Source: Pelagibius litoralis (GTDB lineage: Bacteria; Pseudomonadota; Alphaproteobacteria; Kiloniellales; DSM-21159). From it: 64,000 bases of DNA. The position numbers and the translations under genes are program-made. The notes under the pieces were generated by a model. The model was not told the DNA's origin, did not search any database, and saw nothing but the letters and a program-made list of their open reading frames with translations. Shown in pieces: positions 54,994 through 62,060 of the stretch (position 1 is its first letter; the number at the start of each line of letters is the position of its first letter). Where the stretch lies: positions 30,728-94,727 of the forward strand of contig JARFRB010000032.1 of NCBI GenBank assembly GCA_029287455.1. Direction: 5' to 3'.

Positions 54994-56216
54994 AGCGGCA
55001 CCCCCTGCGTCAACCGGCCGACAAATTGGCGCATCTCTTGACGGGTGACCGGCTTCTCGACGAAAGGCCGCCCGGACGACTCGAGAAACCCGCGAATATG
55101 CGGGCTCAGCGCGTCGCCGGTCAGAAAGCCGGTCCGCCCCGCGAGACCGGGGGCCTGCTCAAGCAGGTACTCGAAGAGCCGCGGCCCGTCCAATCCGGGC
55201 ATCCGCAGGTCGCTGATGATCAGATCGACGGGCTGGGCTCCGATGATGGCGATCGCTTCCTGTCCGGACTGGGCGAATCGCACACTGTGGCCGTCTTGCC
55301 TGAGCGTATCGGCCAGCACGTCCCCGACGTACCGTTCGTCGTCGATCAAGAGGATCCGCAAGCCCGTGCCGGAGTCAGGGCGAGTAGCCGATTTTTCGGT
55401 GTCATGGGCCACCAGACCGTCGACCCGAGCCTCGTTTCCCCCAGCGCCCGGGCGGGCCGCGGTCAAGAAGGCTTTAACGATCCTCGCGCAGCGGTCGGCG
55501 GCTTTGCCGATCCGCTCAGCGCGCCGCGCGATCGAAGGATCCTCGCTGAGTTCCTTGAGCAGCAAGGCTTGCCCGACAACGATCGACAAAGGGTTGTTTA
55601 ATTCGTGGGCCACACCCGCCAGGAGATCGCGCGGAGGTCCCGGCTCCTGACCTTGGGGCGAAGGGCGATCCAGTCCCTGCCCGGACCCCTCGCGCTTGTC
55701 CGAGCCACGAGCAGCGTGGTGAAGCGGCGCCGGCGGATGGGCTCGCGCCTTCTCGGCTGAAATGTCGACCATACACCCCACGAAGCGTGCTTCACCCCCC
55801 TGCCCGTTATCGAGCAGGCCAAGGCGGTCGCGGTACCAGACATAACGGCCGTCCAGGCGGCGAAAGCGGTATTCGTGCACCAGCGCGCCCAGGCTTCGCA
55901 GCTCTTCGAGGCTCGCCAAGTAGCCGGGCAGGTCATCCGGGTGGATGAAATCCCGGCCGTAGCGGGCGTCCTTGAAGAAGCTTTCCACCGAGTGACCGGT
56001 CAAGGATTTGACGTTCTCGCTGATAAAGCGGATCGGCTGATCGCCATCCAGCCCGGCGATGTAGAAGATCGTTGGCGAACTGGCGACCGCCAGCCCCAGC
56101 AAGCCTGACCCGGCCGGCTCATCCTCCGGCACAGGGCCAGGGGAAGGAGGCCAGCCTGGCGAAGGCGAGTTCCTTGCCTGGCTCTCTTGTCGGGAACCGA
56201 TGTCTTCGTTTTTCAT
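54990..56216 (-). CDS. PAS-DHp-receiver protein lacking the ATPase domain
   Basis: 408 aa from the ATG at 56216. PAS domain about residues 60-175 (IFYIAGLDGDQPIRFISENV, RRLDGRYVWYRDRLGLL), then a DHp helix pair with H-box AGVAHELNNPLSIVVGQALL (His204, bases 55605-55607), and a receiver from residue 288 (ILLIDDERYVGDVLADTL, Asp in LIISDLRMPGLDG, Lys in VEKPV). Between them are only about 35 low-complexity residues: the entire HATPase domain (N, G1, F, G2 boxes) is missing with the frame intact. The protein cannot autophosphorylate; it may be phosphorylated by a partner kinase through His204 or its receiver. Coupled to the OmpR-type regulator gene. Confidence 0.86.
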   Translation of the reverse strand: MKNEDIGSRQESQARNSPSPGWPPSPGPVPEDEPAGSGLLGLAVASSPTIFYIAGLDGDQPIRFISENVKSLTGHSVESFFKDARYGRDFIHPDDLPGYLASLEELRSLGALVHEYRFRRLDGRYVWYRDRLGLLDNGQGGEARFVGCMVDISAEKARAHPPAPLHHAARGSDKREGSGQGLDRPSPQGQEPGPPRDLLAGVAHELNNPLSIVVGQALLLKELSEDPSIARRAERIGKAADRCARIVKAFLTAARPGAGGNEARVDGLVAHDTEKSATRPDSGTGLRILLIDDERYVGDVLADTLRQDGHSVRFAQSGQEAIAIIGAQPVDLIISDLRMPGLDGPRLFEYLLEQAPGLAGRTGFLTGDALSPHIRGFLESSGRPFVEKPVTRQEMRQFVGRLTQGVPL

Positions 56217-56320
56217 GCAACGGGTTTTAGCCGTCGCGGGTTTCGCGCGGATGTCCAGGGCGCGGGTTTCGTGTTTCAATTGTTTCAACGAAACCGGCCG
56301 ACGGATCTTTCCGATTGAGC

Positions 56321-57049
56321 TTAGCTGGCTGCGGCCTTGATCCGGCGCACCGCATCCTCGGTCCACCACAATCCGTTCGCCACGAAGCGGAAGTTGATGA
56401 TAGCCGCGAGGTAGCCGTCGCCTTCTGGCACTTTTGCGCCGGCCGTGGCATCGCGCACCACCGCAACCTCGTAGCCAAGCTCCAGCAGCTCGTAGAGGTG
56501 AGCCTGGGTGCACAGGTTGGCCGACATTCCGGCCAGAATGACCTTATCGATCCCCCGCTTCCTGAGCTGCAGATTGAGATCATTCTGGGCCGGGCTGTAA
56601 ACCTTGTGTGGCGAGCAGACCACGGTCTCGCCGTCTTGGATGTACTTCTTGTACTGGGGCATCCAATCGGGGCCGGATCCTTCGAAATCGGTGAGATCAA
56701 GGGGGTCCTTGCGGTCGAACATGCCGATATCATGCATGGTTTTCTCGAGCGCGCCCTCGAACTTCCAGCCGTGGTCGTGCGGATAGTAGTAGTGCGGCGA
56801 TATAAAAACAGGCAGGCCCGCTTCCTTGGCCGCGGCGAATAGGCGCTCGATGTTGTCGACCGTACCGTTCTCGGTGACGCTCTCCCCCACCACACCCCAG
56901 GTCACGCCCGTTTCCGACAGGAAATCGATCTGCGGATCGGTCACCACCAAGGCGGTGCGCGCCAAGTCGATCTCCATGTCCACGCTGGGCAGTCCCGGTT
57001 CGGCCGGGTCCTGATATTCCGGGCGGGCCGCGGACTTTGTATCCTTCAT
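56321..57049 (-). CDS. Isochorismatase-family cysteine hydrolase
   Basis: 242 aa from the ATG at 57049, behind GAGGAGG. Catalytic triad of the family visible: Asp in LVVTDPQIDFL, Lys in VCSPHKVYSP, and Cys in MSANLCTQAHLYELLELGYE. Near-terminal WWTEDAVRRIKAA. Members cleave N-carbamoyl, amide or isochorismate bonds; no substrate can be assigned. It stands apart from its neighbours by 100-150 bases on either side and appears to be monocistronic. Confidence 0.85.
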   Translation of the reverse strand: MKDTKSAARPEYQDPAEPGLPSVDMEIDLARTALVVTDPQIDFLSETGVTWGVVGESVTENGTVDNIERLFAAAKEAGLPVFISPHYYYPHDHGWKFEGALEKTMHDIGMFDRKDPLDLTDFEGSGPDWMPQYKKYIQDGETVVCSPHKVYSPAQNDLNLQLRKRGIDKVILAGMSANLCTQAHLYELLELGYEVAVVRDATAGAKVPEGDGYLAAIINFRFVANGLWWTEDAVRRIKAAAS

Positions 57050-57217
57050 CCCAACCTCCTCGACCACTGTCGCTGTGTCAATCGATCGGCGCGGTCGGAT
57101 CCGTGACGCGCGCCAGGCTTACAACTCGATCTAAGCCATCTGACTGATGAGAGGTATTGATCCTCGCGGCTTTGCCTCGCGGTTCACGTCATTGTGTTCG
57201 TTACGCCCCGGCGGTCG

Positions 57218-58108
57218 TCATTCGAACGTTGTCGCCGCGGCGAAATCATCAAGGTTCGCGCGCATCCTCTCCAGAAAATCACCCTCTCCACGATTGCCAG
57301 CGGGGTCGAAGACGGTGCCAACCCCGCCGCGATCCGCGAGCCCTTGAGCGGCCGCTTGTGAAGGAGTGGCTTCCCAAAGCATCACCGCGCGCTCGGCCCC
57401 GGCTCGAAATGCATCGAAATCGATCCACTGCTTCTCGCTGGGCGTATCCTCGGGCTCCCAAACCAAACTGTCGATCGTCAGCCCATATGCCCGCGCGAAG
57501 TACTGATAGACCGGATGAGAGGCAATCATGGCGATGTCTTGGTTGACCGCGCTGTAGGCGATCTTGGAGGCTTGATTGTCCAATTCCGCCAAATCGTCTT
57601 GCAGCTCGGTCAGCCGCGAGGAGAAGGCATCCGCTTGGTCGGGCCGGGCCTTGATCATCGCTGTTGCAACCGCTTCGGCCTGCATCGCGGCAAGAGAGAA
57701 ATCCAGCCAGGTGATGGCAGCAAAACCGCCGTGGGAATGCTCGGACCCATCAGCGTGAGTGTGAACAACAGTGTCGGCCGGTATGAAGCGGTCGGCGAAC
57801 AGTTTGGACGTTTCGACCGTCCGGGACCTGGGAAGCGAGGCTTTCTCGACCCAGCGCGCGTAGCCCGCGCCGTTCAGCAGAATGATATCCGCTTGTTGAA
57901 AGGCCGCGATCACCTCTGGCGAAGGCTCCCAAAATGCCGGATCCTGGCCTTGCGGCGCGGGGAAGACAACCTCGGCCGCGTCCCCACCGATCCGCTCCGC
58001 GAAGTAGGCCAGCGGGTAATTGACCGTGTAAACCGTGAGCTTGTCCGCGGCCGCGGCCGGCCATGACAGGCCAAGCGCGAAGATCATCAAACAAAGTCTG
58101 CCAATCAT
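57218..58108 (-). CDS. ZnuA/TroA-like metal ABC periplasmic protein, atypical ligands
   Basis: 296 aa. Signal peptide MIGRLCLMIFALGLSWPAAA, then a cluster A-I SBP fold: YTVNYPLAYFAERIGGDAAE, DIILLNGAGYARWVEKA. A His-rich loop HTHADGSEHSHGG is kept, as in ZnuA. Two of the usual ligand positions look altered: DPAFWEPSP stands where ZnuA has DPHxYEP, and FAAITWLDF where it has DPHxWLDP. The third His (ASHPVYQYFAR) and the Asp (GTVFDPAGN) are present. Encoded downstream of an ATPase, an FtsX-type permease and an anchor protein, rather than ZnuB/ZnuC-type components, 158 bases away from the permease. Confidence 0.78.
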   Translation of the reverse strand: MIGRLCLMIFALGLSWPAAAADKLTVYTVNYPLAYFAERIGGDAAEVVFPAPQGQDPAFWEPSPEVIAAFQQADIILLNGAGYARWVEKASLPRSRTVETSKLFADRFIPADTVVHTHADGSEHSHGGFAAITWLDFSLAAMQAEAVATAMIKARPDQADAFSSRLTELQDDLAELDNQASKIAYSAVNQDIAMIASHPVYQYFARAYGLTIDSLVWEPEDTPSEKQWIDFDAFRAGAERAVMLWEATPSQAAAQGLADRGGVGTVFDPAGNRGEGDFLERMRANLDDFAAATTFE

Positions 58109-58266
58109 GGTCTTTCAAGTCCTGTGCTGGAAGGCCGAAGCAAGAGGCGGCCAAAGGATCCGGGATCGGGGCTGTCCAAATCTCAGAGGCCTATCGTATG
58201 GGACCCCTCCTTACCTGTTTCAAGTCGAACTGTCGGCAAGCCTTGGGCTTCGCGCAAATTTTTCGC

Positions 58267-59430
58267 TTAAGCCGCGCCAATGAGCCAGCCGGCGGCCTGA
58301 TCCGCAAGGCTGCCGGCGGCCAGCACGATACCCGCCGCGAGCACCCCGGCCATGCTTAGCAGCAAAGCGATCTCGGCCAGCACAAGCCGCGCGATCATCG
58401 AGCGCCTGCACCCGAGCCGAAACGCGGTCCGCATTTCGCGCTGACGCAGCTGCAGCGATAAAAACACCGCGAGGCCGACACCCACCAAAGCCGCCAAGGC
58501 CACTAAGCCAACGGCCGCGTCCAGCGATCGCTTGATCTGGAAGATACGGCCCAAAAGCTCCGAGATCACCCGGTCCGGCACCACCGCCTGCGTGCCCAGT
58601 TCCGCGTCGAGATAGCGTCCGCGCAGGATCATGGCCGCCCGCGCGTCGGGCGGCACGGCAAGGATTGCGCTCACCGGATAGGCGGCCAGATCGCCGTGAA
58701 AATGGAAACTCTCCACATTTTCGGGCGTGATTTCCTGGTACTGGCGGATCGCGGCGCTAGCGCGCGGCGCGGCGCCGGGCTCGCCGTCCTCGGCCACCAC
58801 ATCGTCGTGACCATGGCCGATCCCCGCAATGACCCAGGCCGTCTTGATATCCACGAAGACCGCATCGTCATCCTGGGTGCCCGAAGGCTCCAATACCCCC
58901 ACAACCGTCATTTTGAGAGGATAGACACCGGCCAGGTCGAAGAGGTTCGAAGGCGCGGAGGTGAGGGAATCGCCCGGACCCAAACCCAAGCGCCGGGCAA
59001 CGCCCGCGCCGAGCACGGCCTCTCCCAACGTCGCGAAGACGCGCCCTTCTCCGGTTTTCAGGCCCCGGAACGACAGATAATCAAGCGTGGTGCCGACAAC
59101 GGGCGCGGCTTCCGCCTGGAACCGCAGGTGAAGGGGAATGGCCTCGGCCAACCCGCTATCCCATATCGCCTCGACCTCAGCCATCGAGAGCGGGTCGGGC
59201 CGGTCCTCGGAGAAATAAAGCGCGTTCATGACAAGGTCCAAACGGCTGCCCCGCGCGCCGACCAGCAAGGGTGTGGCTTCGGCCCGTGCGGCCAGACGCT
59301 CTTCGCTAGCGGTCAGCAGGCGCTCGATCGTCGCCGGAACCGCCAGGACCAGCGCAATCGCGGCGACCAAGACAGCACTGCGCCAGCGGTGCCAAACGAT
59401 ATGCGCCCAAGCAAGATACAAGGTGCTCAA
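58267..59430 (-). CDS. FtsX/MacB-type ABC permease
   Basis: 387 aa. One N-terminal membrane segment (WRSAVLVAAIALVLAVPATI), a large periplasmic domain and three C-terminal segments (AAVGLVALAALVGVGLAVFL, RMIARLVLAEIALLLSMAG region, then a last one near the end): the MacB/LolCE/FtsX topology, not that of a classic metal permease. The periplasmic domain includes an acidic/histidine stretch GIGHGHDDVVAEDGEP. Overlaps the ATPase gene by 4 bases. It may move a ligand or lipid at the periplasmic face or act mechanically on a partner. Confidence 0.85.
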   Translation of the reverse strand: MSTLYLAWAHIVWHRWRSAVLVAAIALVLAVPATIERLLTASEERLAARAEATPLLVGARGSRLDLVMNALYFSEDRPDPLSMAEVEAIWDSGLAEAIPLHLRFQAEAAPVVGTTLDYLSFRGLKTGEGRVFATLGEAVLGAGVARRLGLGPGDSLTSAPSNLFDLAGVYPLKMTVVGVLEPSGTQDDDAVFVDIKTAWVIAGIGHGHDDVVAEDGEPGAAPRASAAIRQYQEITPENVESFHFHGDLAAYPVSAILAVPPDARAAMILRGRYLDAELGTQAVVPDRVISELLGRIFQIKRSLDAAVGLVALAALVGVGLAVFLSLQLRQREMRTAFRLGCRRSMIARLVLAEIALLLSMAGVLAAGIVLAAGSLADQAAGWLIGAA

Positions 59431-60095
59431 GGCTCGGCACCGATGCGGTAATCGCGGAAGTCCACCACGCGGTCGAAGCGCTGGAGGAGTTCCGTGTCAT
59501 GGGTCACGGCCAAAAGGGCCGCTCCTTCGGCCGCCACGCGCTCGAACAGCAGGTCCAGGACGCGCAGCTTGTTATCGGGATCCAAGGCGCCGGTGGCCTC
59601 ATCCGCCAAGACTAAACGCGGAGCGGTGATCAGGGAGCGGCAAATGGCGGCGCGCTGACGCTCCCCGCGGCTCAAGGCGTTGGGATGACGACCGAACTGC
59701 TTGCCGATGCCCGCCGCTTCGGCCAAGGCCCGCGCCCGGGCGCGCGTCGCCACGTCAAGTTTCAGGGCATTGGAGATGCGATAGGGATAGAGAATGTTCT
59801 CCTGGATGGTCAGATAATCCAGGAGCTCAAAATCCTGGAAGACGAACCCGATCCGGCGGAGCCGGAAGGCCCGGCGCGCTGCATCGGACATCAGGGAGAC
59901 CTCCTCGCCATCGACGCGCAGCGATCCGGCGCTTGGAAGCCGGATGCCGGAAATCAGATCCAGCAAGGTGGTCTTGCCCGAGCCGCTAGGCCCTACCACC
60001 GCCAGGCGCTCGCCCTCGGCCAAATCGAAGGCGGGGATGCGCAGCTGGAACCCGCCCGCGGGATAGGCGAACGCAAGATCGCGAATCTCTATCAT
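59427..60095 (-). CDS. LolD/MacB-type ABC ATPase
   Basis: 222 aa. Walker A VGPSGSGKTTLLDLISGIRL, signature LSRGERQRAAICRSLI, Walker B RLVLADEATGALDPDN and switch His in LLAVTHDTELLQRFD place it in the LolD/MacB/FtsE clade. Q-loop FVFQDFELLDYLT. Overlaps both the permease (downstream) and the anchor gene (upstream) by 4 bases, indicating a fixed transport unit. Confidence 0.91.
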   Translation of the reverse strand: MIEIRDLAFAYPAGGFQLRIPAFDLAEGERLAVVGPSGSGKTTLLDLISGIRLPSAGSLRVDGEEVSLMSDAARRAFRLRRIGFVFQDFELLDYLTIQENILYPYRISNALKLDVATRARARALAEAAGIGKQFGRHPNALSRGERQRAAICRSLITAPRLVLADEATGALDPDNKLRVLDLLFERVAAEGAALLAVTHDTELLQRFDRVVDFRDYRIGAEP

Positions 60096-60787
60096 TCCGG
60101 GCTCGTACCTTGCCCGGGCTGGCTTGGCTCGTCGGGCGCGTCCACAATGGCTCCCGCTTCCCGGCGATCTACTTCGCGCAGGTCGAAAGCGACGATTCTC
60201 CAGCCGCCCCGCACACGGTCGAAAATCATATCGGCGCTATAGGCATTGCCACGCCGGTGCTTGTGCTCAGCATGCCCGACCAGGCCCAGCACCCGCCACT
60301 GCACCCGCGCGAAGAGTTGGTTGTCCTCCCGTTCCGCCGAGGCAGACAAGATCTCCAGCTCGTGCACCTCTTGCCCCGCTTTCTCCAAACCCGATTGCAG
60401 GATTGCCGCGCGCCGCTGCAGATAGAGCTCTTCCAGGGCCGGCCCGTCGGTTGCCTGGGCTAGAATGTCGTGGATGCGCGCTTCCTCGGTCTCCTCGAAG
60501 GCGCGGTAGACACTTTCAAGCGCCCAGCCGGCAAGCTCATCGATCCGCTGCTGGGCGGCATCAGGCGCCAGTTTGACGAGTTCGACCGGCACCTCTATCG
60601 CGGCCTCCACCGCGTCCCGCTTTGCCGAGGCAAGCGCAAAAAGCCCGGCCGCCGCCAGAGTGGCGGCGAGAGATATGGCAAGAGCAATCGCGATCGAGCG
60701 GCCCGGAACGTGCCCGCCCAGTTTGCTCCCGCCAAGCCTGTACCCGGATGCGAGGCGATGCGAGGGATCGGCTGTGGTTTCGCTCAT
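60092..60787 (-). CDS. Membrane-anchored periplasmic protein of the ABC unit
   Basis: 231 aa from the ATG at 60787. Short cytoplasmic N-terminus, one membrane segment near residues 30-55 (IAIALAISLAATLAAAGLFA), a helical, acidic middle (ALESVYRAFEETEEARIHDI) and a beta-rich C-terminal domain with FARVQWRVLGLVGHAEHKHR and GGWRIVAFDLREVDRREAG. No family recognised by eye. It overlaps the ATPase gene by 4 bases and starts 16 bases after the acyl-CoA dehydrogenase gene. It may be the periplasmic adaptor of the MacB-type transporter. Confidence 0.7.
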   Translation of the reverse strand: MSETTADPSHRLASGYRLGGSKLGGHVPGRSIAIALAISLAATLAAAGLFALASAKRDAVEAAIEVPVELVKLAPDAAQQRIDELAGWALESVYRAFEETEEARIHDILAQATDGPALEELYLQRRAAILQSGLEKAGQEVHELEILSASAEREDNQLFARVQWRVLGLVGHAEHKHRRGNAYSADMIFDRVRGGWRIVAFDLREVDRREAGAIVDAPDEPSQPGQGTSPE

Positions 60788-60803
60788 GGTATCGGATGGC
60801 GCT

Positions 60804-61922
60804 CTAAAGAAGGGAGGCGATGATCTGGCGCTGGATATCCGAGGTTCCGGAATAGATGACCCCACCCAAGGCGTCCCGCAGGTCGCGCTCGGCATCCTGT
60901 CCACTCATGTAGCCCTCCCCGCCTCGGATCCGCAAAGCGTCCTGGCTCGACGCGACGAAGGCCTCGGAGATCTGCAGCTTCGCCATGGCAGCCTCCAGAG
61001 CGCATGGCTCGCCCCGCGATTTCAGCCAGGCCGCCTTGTAAAGCAGCATCCGGGAAAGTTCGAGCCGGAGGCGCATATCCGCCAGGCGGTTTGACACCGA
61101 TTGGAAGCCATCAATGCTTTGCCCGAAGACCTTGCGGCCGCGCGCGAAGGCGACGGAATCTTCCAACTGTCGGGCCATGGAGCCGACATGGCTGGCGAAT
61201 ATAAAGCTGCGCTCCCATTCCATGGAATGCTGAAAGATGCTGGCACCGTCGCCTTCGTCCCCGAGCCTGCGGTGCTCCGGCACCCAGCAATCGCGCAAGG
61301 TGAGCGTCCCCATGAGCGAACCCTGCAAGCCCATTTTCTCCTGAACCGGCCCGCGGTCAAAGCCGGGATCGCTGGCTTCGACAAGAAACGCCGAAAGCCC
61401 CCAGCGCCCCTGGCTTGGATCAGTGCTGGCGAAAACCAGCGCGAGATCGCAAACCGGCCCCATACCGATGTAGATCTTCTTGCCATTCAAGACGTAGCCG
61501 GCTTTCCGCCGCTCCGCACGCGTTTTGAGGGCGAAAGCATCGGAGCCGGACTCCTTCTCGGTCATACCATGAGCACCAACCATCCGGCCGTCGCACAGCG
61601 CCGGCAGGTAGCGTTGCTTCTGCGCATCGGTTCCAAAGGCCAGGACCGGCTCCATCACGGCCCAAATCTGGCCGTTGACCGCCAAGGTCAGGCCATTGTC
61701 CGGGCATCCCTGGCCCAGCGCCTCAAGGATCGCCACCGCTGTCACGGTGTCGTAGCCTTCGCCGCCGTAGGCTTGCGGGGTGGCGCAGCCCAGCAGCCCA
61801 AAATCCGCGCAAGCTTGCCAAGCCGCTCGCCAATCCGCCGCGTTCCCGCCAAGAGTCTCGCGCGCGAATGCCAAGGTTCTGGAATGCAGGTCGATCTGTT
61901 CGTTGGTCAGCGAGAAATCCAT
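60804..61922 (-). CDS. Acyl-CoA dehydrogenase, carrier-protein-acting type
   Basis: 372 aa from the ATG at 61922, full-length ACAD fold. FAD/substrate motifs VGAHGMTEKESGSDAFALK and FGQSIDGFQSVSNRLADMRL. The C-terminal IYSGTSDIQRQIIASLL has Ser where MCAD has the catalytic Glu (YEGT); the Glu in HSMEWERSFIFAS occupies the isovaleryl-CoA dehydrogenase position. The set FQHSMEWERS, FQSVSNR, RLRLELSRMLLYKAAW and SGTSDIQ closely resembles prolyl-S-PCP dehydrogenases such as PigA/RedW/PltE as I recall them. With the phosphopantetheinyl transferase across the divergent promoter, oxidation of a carrier-protein-bound substrate is plausible. Cotranscribed with the ABC unit downstream. Confidence 0.82.
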   Translation of the reverse strand: MDFSLTNEQIDLHSRTLAFARETLGGNAADWRAAWQACADFGLLGCATPQAYGGEGYDTVTAVAILEALGQGCPDNGLTLAVNGQIWAVMEPVLAFGTDAQKQRYLPALCDGRMVGAHGMTEKESGSDAFALKTRAERRKAGYVLNGKKIYIGMGPVCDLALVFASTDPSQGRWGLSAFLVEASDPGFDRGPVQEKMGLQGSLMGTLTLRDCWVPEHRRLGDEGDGASIFQHSMEWERSFIFASHVGSMARQLEDSVAFARGRKVFGQSIDGFQSVSNRLADMRLRLELSRMLLYKAAWLKSRGEPCALEAAMAKLQISEAFVASSQDALRIRGGEGYMSGQDAERDLRDALGGVIYSGTSDIQRQIIASLL

Positions 61923-62060
61923 GCGGTCCGCCGCCTCATATCGCAAAGACTAAGTACCCGTGTAAACTAGCAGGAAGCCGCCGGGTATCAATTGCCAGGC
62001 GCCGCAGGAGGTTCCTCAAACACGGGCACGTCAATCGCCAAGCAGCCATGAGAGTGCGTC

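Noticed and set aside
58109..58266. Possible Zur-type box before the ZnuA-like gene
   Set aside because: No palindrome of the usual GTTAT/TGTTA type was found in this gap; regulation by zinc is left as a question.
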